From CAYSUS01 sp964434165 (GTDB lineage Bacteria > Planctomycetota > Planctomycetia > Pirellulales > Thermoguttaceae): DNA of 64,000 nucleotides. The notes under the pieces are model-generated. The model worked only from the letters and a program-made list of their open reading frames with translations, searched no databases and was not told where the DNA came from. Below are positions 49,875 through 59,215 of this stretch, one piece after another (the first letter of the stretch is position 1; every line of letters starts with the position of its first letter). The DNA lies in assembly GCA_964434165.1 (NCBI GenBank), contig CAYSUS010000039.1, positions 3,097 to 67,096 of the forward strand, given 5' to 3'. Position numbers and translations under genes: made by a program.

Positions 49875-52466
49875 CTACGGTTCGGGCAGCCTGTTCGCGC
49901 CCACCGATCCGGGCATCAGCCGAAAGGTGGCGATCTGCTGGGGCTTGAGCCGGGCGAAGAGCCGTCCGTCGCGGAGCGGGGCCGGCCGGCGATCCGTCTC
50001 GATGTGCGTCGTCTCCGTGGCCGCGCGGATCGGCTTGGGCAGGGCGACTGCCGTGTGCTGCGGCTGGTCCGTGACGTTCCACAGGCGCACGATCAGGCCC
50101 GCGGCAATTCCTTCCTCGGCCGGCTTCACGGCCCAGACGATCACCCGGGGATTATCGGCGGCCAGAAGCCCGAAACGCGCCGCCGGGAGCCGAGCGCCTC
50201 CCGGGGCGGCCGCGCCCGCCCGCGGCGGCGGCAGGACGAACAGCGGGTTCTGGTGCTCCAGGGCCATGCGCATCGAGCAGGCCGCATCGTACTCGTCGCA
50301 GGTCGCCAGGGCGAAGCGCTGGAGGAACCGCTCGTCTCCGTCCTGCGCGCGAATCCCCAGTCCCGGTCCGTCGACCTGCCCTCCGGCCAGGACGCGGATC
50401 AGCGGCGCCCGCGCGTCGAGCCTCTCGGTGGTGCTTCGTCCCAGGCGGAAGAACATGCAATCGGCGTTGGAGAGGGTCACGCCCGCCCCCTTGACGCCCG
50501 ACATGGCCGCGAAGTGGTTGAGCGTCATCCAGTCGTAGCGCGCCGCCTTGGGGCTGTAGTGGCCGCCGTCGGCCAGAAGCCGCGCTCGGGCGATCGCCCC
50601 CACCTCCTCGTGCCGCACGTCAGGCTGCTCGATCTTGAAGGCGAAGCCCCACGTGCGCACGTCGGTGAAGTTCTGCGTGATGACGTTCTCCACGTCGATC
50701 CTGGGCACGCCCCGGTAGAGCGTTACCCGGGTGGTGTGCTCAAGCGGCTCGCCCGACTCGGCCACCAGGGTCGCGCAGACCGGGCCGGAGCACTCCGTGC
50801 GCACGCGCCCGGCGCCCGGGCCCAGGTCGTTGATCGCCAGGCCCTCGACCTCCGCCGCCCACTCGCGTCCATGTTGCTTGTCGAACAGGCTGATGATCGC
50901 GCCGCGCGGCGCCACCTCGACGAGGTACCGGTCGGTTTCCATGACGCGGCCGACCACCTTGGCCGCGTCGGGCAGCCTCTTTCCGCCGCCGGCGCGGAGC
51001 GCGTACACCTTGTATCCCAGCGCGGGCACGTCGCTGGCGAGGATCAGGAATCCCTTGCGCCCGTCCCGGTCGGCCGGCTGCGACGGCACCTCGCGGCCCG
51101 TGGCCAGGTCGAGCAGGTGCGGCCCGGGCACGCTCGTCGCGCAAGGCACGAACACGGCGTCGGTGCGTGCCCATCCCAGCGGGTTGAACACGACGAAACG
51201 CTTTGCCGGCTCGCCGCCCCCGACCATCCCGGCCAGGGCAGTCGCGGCCCGCTCGTGCAGCCGGTCCACGTACGCGGTGATGCGCCCCTCCACCCGGCGC
51301 TGCCAGGCGGCCCGCTTCTCGCGCGGCACCGGCCCATTGGCGCACCAGTCGTGCTCGTAGTACAGGCCCAGGTCGATCCACGCCCGGTTGCGCTGGTCGC
51401 GCATCGCGGCGGCGAACCCGGGCCGCTGCAGGGAGACGACGGCGGCCATGGCCTCTGCCGCGCGGAGCTTCTCCACGGCCCGCTTCACCCGGGCCGAGAC
51501 CTCGGCCATGGAGGCCGGCAGCACGTCCCACTCGTTGCCGTGCGAGCAGCCCTGTTCGGGCAGGTCGTTTCCGTATCGCTTCTCGAACTCCACGAAGTAA
51601 TCGACCTCGTTGGAGACGATGACCTGGCGCTCGTCGTTCGTCAGGCGCCGGGCAACGTGGACCAGCTCGTCGGTCATGGTCTTCAGGTCGTCCCAGCCCT
51701 TGCCGAAAATGCCGATCACCCGGTACGGATGGCGCGAGGTGAACCACTCGGCCGTCTCGGCCAAGCGCACGGCCTCTTCGGGGCGACGGGCCTCGGCATA
51801 GCCGCCCAGGCTCTGGTTGCCGCGCATGGGGTACCACTTCATCAGGATCCGGCTGCCGTCCGGGCCGCGGAGCCAATACACGGGATGCTCCCGGTCGCCG
51901 CAGCCTGGGACGCGCGTGGCGCAGTTGCAGATGCCCTTCCAACTGTAGCGCGCGCCGCTGCCCGCCCAAACGGAGGCCAGGCCGTACGGGTGGGTCTGGT
52001 TCTCCATGGCGATGACCAGGGGCAGGCGCAGGTCGAATCGACGCTCGAGACTGCCGGCGTAGTACATGCCGCGGATGGTCGCTTCAAGCGGGGCCCCGCC
52101 CCAGCAGCAGCAGAGCGGGTTGAGCGGCACGGTGATGTGCCCCGAGCGCACGCGGCGCATGAGCCGCTCGAAATCGGCCTTGGGCTTGTGGTGCTCGTAC
52201 TCCCAAACCCAAAAGCTCCCGTCGCAATTGAAACGGCTTTGGTGGTCGTGCGGCAGGCCTTGCTTCTCGGTCTTGTCGGCCAGGTGGAGGTAGTAATCGA
52301 GCGTCTGGAGGAAGGCCTGCCGATAGGCCGCCTCGTCGCCCGACCACATGTAGTCGGTGTGGTCGTCCACGGCCAGATAGACGCGGCGAACCTCGTCCGG
52401 CTTCTCGGCCGCCGTGGCTTCTGCGGCCCACAACAAGATCAACGCCAAAGGCAGCCCCATCCTCAT
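49875..52466 (-). CDS. Exported GH38-like (alpha-mannosidase family) protein
   Basis: An 863-residue protein. The signal peptide (MGLPLALILLWAAEATAA) follows ATG 52466, with GAGGTGA before it. The N-terminal domain has VYLAVDDHTDYMWSGDE near 30, where H-x-D could supply two zinc ligands as in GH38. It also has HDHQSRFNCDGSFWVWEYE and RHPYRVIGIFGKGWDDL. The remaining part has the beta-rich GH38 C-terminal layout (FVVFNPLGWARTDAVFVPC near 430, YKVYALRAGGG, GRVMETDRYLVEVAPRGAIISLFDKQHG). The aspartate-bearing nucleophile motif (WQxDxFG) is not obvious; the equivalent stretch reads VIAMENQTHPYGLASVW. Activity is therefore uncertain. Expected location is the periplasm or outside. Confidence 0.72.
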   Translation of the reverse strand: MRMGLPLALILLWAAEATAAEKPDEVRRVYLAVDDHTDYMWSGDEAAYRQAFLQTLDYYLHLADKTEKQGLPHDHQSRFNCDGSFWVWEYEHHKPKADFERLMRRVRSGHITVPLNPLCCCWGGAPLEATIRGMYYAGSLERRFDLRLPLVIAMENQTHPYGLASVWAGSGARYSWKGICNCATRVPGCGDREHPVYWLRGPDGSRILMKWYPMRGNQSLGGYAEARRPEEAVRLAETAEWFTSRHPYRVIGIFGKGWDDLKTMTDELVHVARRLTNDERQVIVSNEVDYFVEFEKRYGNDLPEQGCSHGNEWDVLPASMAEVSARVKRAVEKLRAAEAMAAVVSLQRPGFAAAMRDQRNRAWIDLGLYYEHDWCANGPVPREKRAAWQRRVEGRITAYVDRLHERAATALAGMVGGGEPAKRFVVFNPLGWARTDAVFVPCATSVPGPHLLDLATGREVPSQPADRDGRKGFLILASDVPALGYKVYALRAGGGKRLPDAAKVVGRVMETDRYLVEVAPRGAIISLFDKQHGREWAAEVEGLAINDLGPGAGRVRTECSGPVCATLVAESGEPLEHTTRVTLYRGVPRIDVENVITQNFTDVRTWGFAFKIEQPDVRHEEVGAIARARLLADGGHYSPKAARYDWMTLNHFAAMSGVKGAGVTLSNADCMFFRLGRSTTERLDARAPLIRVLAGGQVDGPGLGIRAQDGDERFLQRFALATCDEYDAACSMRMALEHQNPLFVLPPPRAGAAAPGGARLPAARFGLLAADNPRVIVWAVKPAEEGIAAGLIVRLWNVTDQPQHTAVALPKPIRAATETTHIETDRRPAPLRDGRLFARLKPQQIATFRLMPGSVGANRLPEP

Positions 52467-53013
52467 CGTGTCACCTCGCGTTACGGGGAGAGGGTCATCC
52501 ATTCCGAGCGGATCTTGACTGGTAATCTTCCGGCGACTCAAGCCACGGTGACGACGAGCTGGTGATGCCAGCAATCGGATGGGAGTACCACTCTGAAGCA
52601 GGGATAATTCTGGGCGCTCCTGGTCCTGACAGTGATTGCACCGGACTGGCTCAAACCCCTTTGAAATCGAAACTTACGGCAAGCGATCGCCCTCCGGCGG
52701 TGGATTGGTTGGTCAACCGATGTGAGTTTTTCCAGGACCTGGGGGTCGTTTGGGGGGTCTGGAGAAGGAGGTCTTTGCACTGCAATGGTTTGCAACGCGT
52801 CCAGGGCGACCGGTGCAGATCGCAACACCGATTGGAGAGCCTGAGGTATTGGGGACAACAGGGCATTATGGAGGGATTGTCGGGGCTCGCGGTTCATGGC
52901 TGTCCCGGCTGAACGCCGGCGCGGGGGCGCAAAGGCTCCGCCGCATTATCCTGCGGCGACGGCGCGCCCGCAAACGAAGAATTGGGCCAAGCCCGACCGT
53001 GGCGGAAGTGCGC
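52467..53013. other. Intergenic stretch, lower GC, no gene assigned
   Basis: About 550 bases between the GH38-like start and the small gene. Composition is lower in GC than its neighbours around 52560-52870. Short frames on both strands have no recognisable motif or good ribosome-binding site. It may hold the GH38 promoter and a decayed mobile-element fragment; I see no firm evidence for either. Confidence 0.45.
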
Positions 53014-53349
53014 TCAGTCTTCCTCGACCGGGCGTCCCAGGTAGAGCTGGAGAATCTGGCTTTGGACCTTGATCGCGCGGATCAGCACCCAGACCTGCTC
53101 CATGGTGAATGCGGAGGGGGGCGCCGCGGCCAGGGCCTCCAACTCGGCGGTCATCGCTGCGTGCTGGTCCGAGGCCGCCTGGAGTCGGATGCCCATCTCG
53201 CGCCAGGCATGGTCCAGCCGGTCCTCGTCCTCCAGCTCCGAGAGGTCATCCACGGCGTTGGCCAGCAGGAGGCACAGCCGGGCGATGTCGCGGGGCATCG
53301 CGTTCGGCTCGAGATCCTCGATTTTTGCGGCCAGTTCGTGGCAATCCAT
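53014..53349 (-). CDS. Small acidic helical protein, unknown function
   Basis: A 111-residue protein starting MDCHELAAKIEDLEPN. It is predicted to be helical throughout (ARLCLLLANAVDDLSELEDEDRLDHAWREMG, QASDQHAAMTAELEALAAA, EQVWVLIRAIKVQSQILQLYLG). There is no signal peptide, cysteine motif or familiar domain. The codon bias resembles neighbouring chromosomal genes, so it is probably real. A slightly longer start exists 42 bases upstream without extra support. Confidence 0.55.
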   Translation of the reverse strand: MDCHELAAKIEDLEPNAMPRDIARLCLLLANAVDDLSELEDEDRLDHAWREMGIRLQAASDQHAAMTAELEALAAAPPSAFTMEQVWVLIRAIKVQSQILQLYLGRPVEED

Positions 53350-53542
53350 CGCGTGTGGGTTGCTGAAGTGCGTGGGACAAGGACCGGGCACAGGCCGGCA
53401 GGGGGAGGCGGGGGGTACGACATTCGGGCTGCCCCGTCCCTTGCCTCAATTCTAGCTCATCAACCGGCACCCCACCTTCGGCCTCCCCACGTCGGCCGCT
53501 TCTACACAGCCCGACCGACCGCTATAATCCGGCCTGGCCCGA

Positions 53543-53577
53543 GACTTCCGAAGTCTGCGAGACTTCGGGAGTCTGGG
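53543..53577. repeat. Dispersed ACTTCCGAAGTCT-type palindrome, copy 1
   Basis: A 35-bp sequence beginning gacttccgaagtctgcgaga, with alternating GACTTC and GAAGTC/GAGTCT words that can fold. A second copy (seven differences) lies at 61780-61814. It is just upstream of pdxJ. Confidence 0.6.
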
Positions 53578-53612
53578 TGTTCGATCCCCTCCCACGGACC
53601 AAGCTCGTTGCG

Positions 53613-54326
53613 ATGCCCGAGCTAGGCGTCAACATCGACCACGTGGCCACGGTGCGCCAGGCCCGCAAGACGAACGAGCCCGACCCGGTCTGGGCCGCCG
53701 CGCTGTCGCAGCTCGGCGGGGCCGACGGAATCACGATCCATCTTCGTGAAGACCGTCGCCACATCCAGGACCGCGACCTCCGCCTGCTCAGGGAGACGGT
53801 CACGGTGAAGCTGAACCTGGAGATGGCGGCGAGCGACGAGATCGTGGGCATCGCGCGCCAGACTCGGCCCGATCAGGCCACGCTGGTGCCGGAGCGCCGC
53901 GAGGAGATCACCACCGAGGGTGGGCTCGACGTGGCCGCGCAGCGCGATCGGATCGGCGCGGTGGTGGCCCAGCTCCGGGAGGCGGGGATCGCCGTGAGCC
54001 TGTTCCTCGATCCCGACCCGGCCCAGATCGAGGCCGCCGCGGGCCTGGGGGCGCAGGCCATCGAGCTCCACACGGGCCAGTACGCCCTGGCCGCGACGCC
54101 ACCCGTCCGGCAGGTCGAGCTGGTCACGCTGACCACGGCCGGCAAGCTGGTGCGCGACGCGGGGATGGTGCTGCACGCCGGGCACGGACTGACCTACAGC
54201 AACGTGCGCCCCGTCGCCGCGATCGAGGGGATGCACGAGCTGAACATCGGGCACAGCATCGTCGCCCGGGCCCTGATGGTCGGCTTCCAGCAGGCGGTGC
54301 GCGAGATGAAGCAGCTGATCGACTGA
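53613..54326 (+). CDS. pdxJ: Pyridoxine 5'-phosphate synthase
   Basis: A 237-residue enzyme that condenses 1-deoxyxylulose-5-phosphate and 3-amino-2-oxopropyl phosphate in vitamin B6 synthesis, of the usual length. Visible signatures are LGVNIDHVATVRQAR near 4, GADGITIHLREDRRHI near 35-50, DQATLVPERREE near 88, AIELHTGQYA near 152 and HAGHGLTYSNV near 189. ATG 53613 places MPELGVNIDH at the natural start; 12 more codons upstream are in frame but not conserved. It stands alone, upstream of dapA. Confidence 0.96.
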   Translation: MPELGVNIDHVATVRQARKTNEPDPVWAAALSQLGGADGITIHLREDRRHIQDRDLRLLRETVTVKLNLEMAASDEIVGIARQTRPDQATLVPERREEITTEGGLDVAAQRDRIGAVVAQLREAGIAVSLFLDPDPAQIEAAAGLGAQAIELHTGQYALAATPPVRQVELVTLTTAGKLVRDAGMVLHAGHGLTYSNVRPVAAIEGMHELNIGHSIVARALMVGFQQAVREMKQLID

Positions 54327-54471
54327 GCGCCGCGCCCCTGGATGCCGCCCGATCGATGGTCTATGATGGGCCGTTCGCTCCCGGCCGACGCGCCGCGGGT
54401 CCGCGGAGCTCCAGCCCCCGGGAGTCGGCGCCTGTGGGCCGTTGTGACAACCGCGCCGGAGAGACGTTTCG

Positions 54472-55359
54472 ATGACGACGCGTGCCGAGAAGTTTGCCGG
54501 GCTGTCCGTGGCGATCATCACCCCGTTTCGCGACGGGGAGGTGGACTACGACGCCCTGCGCCGGCAGGTCGAGTTCCAGGTGGGGGCGGGCACCCGATGC
54601 CTTTGCCCCGTGGGCACGACGGGCGAATCGCCGACGCTCTCCCACGACGAGCACGAGCGGGTCATCGCCGAGGTGGTCCAGGCCGCGGCCGGACGGCTGC
54701 TGGTCATGCCGGGCACGGGATCGAACAGCACCCAGGAGGCCCTGCGACTGACCCGCTGGGCGGCCCGCCAGGGGGCCGACGCCGCGCTGGTTGTTACGCC
54801 CTACTACAACAAGCCGACCCAGGAGGGTCTCTATCAGCACTACAAGGCCCTGGCCGAGGCCGTCGAGATCCCCATCTGCCTCTACAACATCCCGGGGCGG
54901 ACCGGCAAGAACGTCGAGCCGGAGACGATCATCCGCCTGGCGGAGCTTGAGAACATCGCGCTGGTCAAGGAGGCGACGGGTTCGCTGGACCAGGCGTCGC
55001 AGGTCGCCGGGGCGACCGACCTGACCATCCTCAGCGGCGACGACAGCCTCACCCTGCCGCTTCTGGCCATTGGCGGGCGCGGGGTGATCTCCGTGGTGGG
55101 CAACCTCGTGCCACAGGACATGGCGGCGTTGATCGCCGCCTTCGACTCCGGCGACCTCCCGCAGGCCCGCCAGTGGCACCACCGGCTGTTTCCGCTCTGC
55201 CGCGACATGCTCTCCCTGGCCACCAACCCCATACCGATCAAGGCCGCGATGAAGATGCTGGGGCGCGACACGGGCGAGCTGCGCCTGCCCATGACCCCGC
55301 TCTCGGCCGACCAGGAGGAGAGCCTGCGCTGCACGCTGGCCCGCTACGGCGTGCTGTGA
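54472..55359 (+). CDS. dapA: 4-hydroxy-tetrahydrodipicolinate synthase
   Basis: A 295-residue class I aldolase of lysine/diaminopimelate synthesis. Key features are AIITPFRDGEVDYDAL near 15, GTTGESPTLSHDEH near 46-58, YYNKPTQEGLYQHY near 110, YNIPGRTGKN near 135, and VKEATGS near 165, the lysine forming the Schiff base with pyruvate. LSGDD follows near 188. The gene is followed by the glycosyltransferase after 13 bases. Lysine/DAP supply fits a planctomycete with peptidoglycan. Confidence 0.95.
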   Translation: MTTRAEKFAGLSVAIITPFRDGEVDYDALRRQVEFQVGAGTRCLCPVGTTGESPTLSHDEHERVIAEVVQAAAGRLLVMPGTGSNSTQEALRLTRWAARQGADAALVVTPYYNKPTQEGLYQHYKALAEAVEIPICLYNIPGRTGKNVEPETIIRLAELENIALVKEATGSLDQASQVAGATDLTILSGDDSLTLPLLAIGGRGVISVVGNLVPQDMAALIAAFDSGDLPQARQWHHRLFPLCRDMLSLATNPIPIKAAMKMLGRDTGELRLPMTPLSADQEESLRCTLARYGVL

Positions 55360-55372
55360 AGTCCGGCAGTCC

Positions 55373-56500
55373 ATGCCCCGCCTGCTCCTGCTCTGCGAAT
55401 ACCCCACGCTCAACGGCGGCGAGCGCTCGATGCTCGCCACGCTGCCAAGGGTCCAGGAGGCCGGTTTCACGGTCGCGGCGGCCGCTCCGCCCGAGGGGCC
55501 GCTGGCCGAGGCGCTTGGCGAGGCAAGCGTGGACGTGGTGCCTTTCTCGAGGCGCGCGAGGCCCGACCAGGCCGCCGGTGCTCCCCCGGCGCGGCTCCGC
55601 GAACGGCTCGCTGAAGTGCTCAGGCGCCACCGGCCCGACCTGTTGCATGCCAACAGCCTGGCGATGGGCCGACTCGCCGGCCCCGTCGCGGCCGGGAATC
55701 GGGTGCGCAGCCTGTGCCACCTTCGCGACATCCTCCGGCTGACGCGCGGCGCGGTCGCCGACCTCAACCGGCACACGCGGCTTCTGGCCGTCTCCCGCGC
55801 GACGCGCGACTACCACGTCGCCGCGGGGCTGGACGCCGGCAAGACCTTCGTGGTGCATAACGGCGTCGATCTGGACGCCTTCCGCCCACGGCCGGCCTCC
55901 GGGATCCTCCACCGCGCGCTGGGGCTGCCGCGCCATGCGCATCTCGCCCTGACCGTCGGCCAGGTCGGGCTGCGCAAGGGGCAGGACGTGCTGCTCCGCG
56001 CGGCGGCGGCCCTGGCCGACCGGTTGCCGCGGCTCGACTGGCTCCTCGTCGGCCGACGCCACAGCGGCAAGGAGGAGGCGCGCCGTTTCGAGGCCGAGCT
56101 CCACGCCGCGGCCGCGGCGGGGCCGCTGGCAGGGCGGGTCCACTTCCTCGGCGTGCGCCGGGACGTGCCCGCCATCATGAACGAAGCCCTGATGCTCGTG
56201 CACCCGGCGCGACAGGAGCCGCTGGGGCGCGTGCTGCTGGAGGCGGCGGCCTCGGGACTGGCCGTCGTGGCCACCGACGTGGGCGGAACGCGCGAGGTAT
56301 TTCCGCCCCAGGCCGGGGCGGCCCTGCTCGTCGCGCCCGACGATCCGGACGCACTCGCCGCGGCCGTGGCGCGGGCGGCCGGCGACGAGGCGCTTCGCGG
56401 GCAGCTCGGGCGCGCCGCGCGGCGGCGGGCCGAGGAGGCCTTCTCGGTCGAGGGTGCGGCGGAGTCGCTTCTGGGCCACTATCGGGCGGCGCTTCGGTAG
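55373..56500 (+). CDS. GT4-family glycosyltransferase
   Basis: A 375-residue GT-B-fold enzyme. The N-terminal domain begins RLLLLCEYPTLNGGERSML. The C-terminal donor site has VGQVGLRKGQDVLLRA near 195 and HPARQEPLGRVLLEAAASGLAVVATDVGGTREVF near 280-313, the E-x7-E motif. It transfers a sugar from a nucleotide donor in glycan or lipid glycosylation. It follows dapA closely and is convergent with the next gene. Donor and acceptor not predictable. Confidence 0.88.
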   Translation: MPRLLLLCEYPTLNGGERSMLATLPRVQEAGFTVAAAAPPEGPLAEALGEASVDVVPFSRRARPDQAAGAPPARLRERLAEVLRRHRPDLLHANSLAMGRLAGPVAAGNRVRSLCHLRDILRLTRGAVADLNRHTRLLAVSRATRDYHVAAGLDAGKTFVVHNGVDLDAFRPRPASGILHRALGLPRHAHLALTVGQVGLRKGQDVLLRAAAALADRLPRLDWLLVGRRHSGKEEARRFEAELHAAAAAGPLAGRVHFLGVRRDVPAIMNEALMLVHPARQEPLGRVLLEAAASGLAVVATDVGGTREVFPPQAGAALLVAPDDPDALAAAVARAAGDEALRGQLGRAARRRAEEAFSVEGAAESLLGHYRAALR

Positions 56501-56548
56501 CGGCCGCATGCCTGCGAGCCTTGCGCAGCGCGATTTCGGGAAGCCGCC

Positions 56549-59188
56549 CTACGGATTCCGCTCGAACCGCGCGAGCTGCTCGCGGAAGTGCGATTCCTCA
56601 GGGGCCAGCTCGATGCACCGCCTCGCGAGCCGGACCGCTTCGGCCCGGTCGCCGCGCCGGAAATGGACCTCGGCCAGCGTGTCCAGGTACGAGGCCTTGT
56701 CAGGCTCCAGCTCCGTGGCCCTCCCGGCCATGGCGAGGGCCTCGTCGAGGCGCCGACCGCAGCGGGCCGCCATCCACGCGCCGTTGTTCCAGTAGAGCGC
56801 GGCCCCGGGGAAATCCGCGACCACCCGCCGATAGACGGCCAGGCCCTTCTCGAACAAGGCGTCGGCGTCCTCCTGGCGTCCGGCCTCGTCGAGCGCGGGC
56901 ACGACGTCCTCGAAGAACTTGACGTCGCCGGGCAGGGCCTGGCGCGCCAGCTCGAGCTCGGCGAGGGCTTCGTCGAATCGGCCCGCGGCCACGAGGCCCC
57001 GCCCCCGCGCCTTATGGACCAGATGCACCAGGCGGAGGTAGCCCTCTACCTTGGTGGCCGCGACGCTGGTGCTCAGGCAACTCATGAGCTGGCGCTGCCA
57101 GCAGTCGGCGGCGCGCAGGTTATCCTTGCCGCTGGCGCGGTTGCCCAGGTGCCGGGCGGCCTCGTTGAGCGCCCACGCATCGAAGTCGCCGGTCCGGGCG
57201 AGCAGTTCCCACTGGCGCGCGGCGTCGTCGGCCAGGCCGCGATCCTCCAGGCCATCGGCCAGGGCGTACCGCGCGGATGCCCGGCCCAGAGGCGCCAGAT
57301 GAGCCAGGTCCTTCCACTTGCGCCCCTCCTCGGCCTGGCCGGCCTGCTCCAGGGCCCAGCCGTGGAGGAACATCACCAACGCGTCGGTCTTATCGAGCTC
57401 CCAGGCCTGCCGGTACGCCTCGGCCGCCTGGGGCCATTTCTTCCCGGCGGCCAGGAGGTCGGCGACGTGCAGCCGGCATGTGGCCGAGGGCTCGGCGCCG
57501 TCGGCCGCTTCATAGAGCCGCCTGGCACGCGCCTCCCGGCCGTGCCGCTCGCAGGTGGACGCCATCGCCTTGAAGGCCCACGCCCGCCGGGCCTTGGTGA
57601 GCCCCTCGGCCCATCGCGCGGCCTGGTCGAGGAGCGCGTCGCTCAACGGCGTCGCGCTGCCGGCCGCGGGCCCGCAGAGGTCTTCGGTCCGGCCGAGAGC
57701 CTCGCGCAGCGAGGCGCCGGCCTGCGTGGAGCGGAAGTACTCGAACCACACCTCCGCCGGGTCCGAGTGTTTGGGATACAGCACGCCGAACACGATCCGC
57801 GGCGCGATCCGCTCCAGCAGGACCGCGGCCCGGTCCAGAGCCTTCTCGCGAAACCCGGCCGCGGCCGCGGCGGAAAGGACCTGCTTGACGGGGAGGGTGC
57901 GGTCCTCTTCGCAGGCCTCGAAGAGCTCGTCGAAGAGCCGCTCCGCGGACTGCGGCTCCCCGAGCCGGGCAAGCAGGCCGGCCACGCGGGCACCGGCGGC
58001 CACGCGATCCTGAAGGCGCTTGGTCTCCTCCGCCGCCGTGGGCGCCTTCGCGTCCGGTGGAAGCCCCATCCAAGGCGAGGGGATCGACCCCGGGGACTCG
58101 ACCCCGTCCACGGCCAGGGCCTCGCGGAACTGGAGCCGGGCGGCCAGCACGTCGAACGCGGCCGAGGGATGGTCCGCGCGCAACAGGTCGATGGCGGCGT
58201 CGATCCGCGAATTGACCAGCAGGGCCTCGGCCGCGTCCCAGCGCGTCTGCGCCTTCTCCTCGGCGACCTGGCGGAGCTTCTCCAGGGTCTGGGCGGCCGC
58301 CTGGCGGTCGCCGGCCAGGCGCTGGTAGGCGGCCAGGTAGCCGAGGCTCTCGACCGGCTTGCTCAGTTGCACCGAGCGCCGCGCGGCCTCCTGCCCCTGG
58401 CGCCGGGCCAGCCGGTCCCACTTGCCGGCCTCGCGGAGCAAACCGATCGTGAGGTCGTCGCGGCCCGCCTTCTCCGCCACGGCGAGCGCTCCCTCGAGAT
58501 CGCCCCGCGCGCGGAGCATGTAGGCCAGGAGCCGCGCGCTGCCGGGGCTCTCGGCGGTCTTCAGCCGGGCGCGGACCTCGTCGATCCTCCGGTCGAGGCG
58601 CCCGGTGACGAGCAGATACGCCGTGTAGTCCCGCATGCCCTCGCTTCCCGCGGCCGCCAGCTCCAGGAACTGCTCGGCGCGGTCCTTCTCGCCCGTGAGA
58701 AGGAGCTGCGGCACGAGCTTGTGGAGATCGCCGAGCACCGACTGGACGAGCTGCTCGCGGAGGCCCTCGTTCTCCTCGGTCTTCAGCAGACGCAGCAGCA
58801 GCGAGGCCTCGCCCTTGGAGGAGAGCTGTCGAAGCACGTTCCGCTTGACGTTCGCGTCGCCCAGGCGGAACTGCATGATCATGATCGACACTTCCGGCGG
58901 GGTGTCGGGATAGAAGCCGTACTTGAATTTGGTGAGGATCTGCCGGGCGCGGGCCACGACCTCGGCGTCGGGGCTGAGCAGCGCCTCGCGCAGGGCCGGC
59001 TCGGCCTCCCGCCCTGCGTGCCAGAGGAAGCGCGACGCCCGCTCGCGCGTGGCGAAGTCGTCGTCGCCCAGCTCGCGCACGGCCTGCTGGATCTGTTCCG
59101 GCGTGGGTCGTGCCGGGACCGGATGCGCCTCGGCCGGCGCCGGGAGCAGGGCGGCCACGATCAGCAAGGGGGCAGCGAGGGAGGCCAC
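56549..59188 (-). CDS. Exported HEAT/TPR-repeat protein
   Basis: An 879-residue protein starting with GTG at 59188 and a signal peptide (SLAAPLLIVAALLPAPAEA). Residues about 30-100 are HEAT-like (DDDFATRERASRFLWHAGREAEPALREALLS), followed by long alpha-helical repeats. The C-terminal third carries clear TPR units (WALEQAGQAEEGRKWKDL, EALAMAGRATELEPDKASYLDTLAEVHFRRGDRAEAVRLARRCIELAPEE). Such proteins are scaffolds in the envelope; no catalytic motif. It lies 27 bp after the end of the oxidoreductase gene and may be co-transcribed with it. Confidence 0.8.
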   Translation of the reverse strand: MASLAAPLLIVAALLPAPAEAHPVPARPTPEQIQQAVRELGDDDFATRERASRFLWHAGREAEPALREALLSPDAEVVARARQILTKFKYGFYPDTPPEVSIMIMQFRLGDANVKRNVLRQLSSKGEASLLLRLLKTEENEGLREQLVQSVLGDLHKLVPQLLLTGEKDRAEQFLELAAAGSEGMRDYTAYLLVTGRLDRRIDEVRARLKTAESPGSARLLAYMLRARGDLEGALAVAEKAGRDDLTIGLLREAGKWDRLARRQGQEAARRSVQLSKPVESLGYLAAYQRLAGDRQAAAQTLEKLRQVAEEKAQTRWDAAEALLVNSRIDAAIDLLRADHPSAAFDVLAARLQFREALAVDGVESPGSIPSPWMGLPPDAKAPTAAEETKRLQDRVAAGARVAGLLARLGEPQSAERLFDELFEACEEDRTLPVKQVLSAAAAAGFREKALDRAAVLLERIAPRIVFGVLYPKHSDPAEVWFEYFRSTQAGASLREALGRTEDLCGPAAGSATPLSDALLDQAARWAEGLTKARRAWAFKAMASTCERHGREARARRLYEAADGAEPSATCRLHVADLLAAGKKWPQAAEAYRQAWELDKTDALVMFLHGWALEQAGQAEEGRKWKDLAHLAPLGRASARYALADGLEDRGLADDAARQWELLARTGDFDAWALNEAARHLGNRASGKDNLRAADCWQRQLMSCLSTSVAATKVEGYLRLVHLVHKARGRGLVAAGRFDEALAELELARQALPGDVKFFEDVVPALDEAGRQEDADALFEKGLAVYRRVVADFPGAALYWNNGAWMAARCGRRLDEALAMAGRATELEPDKASYLDTLAEVHFRRGDRAEAVRLARRCIELAPEESHFREQLARFERNP

Positions 59189-59215
59189 TTCCGGCCGTCT
59201 CCGGCTTGGGGATTC

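Noticed and set aside
52538..52912. Possible small genes on either strand
   Set aside because: Both strands give similar-length frames with no motif, and starts lack ribosome-binding sequences.
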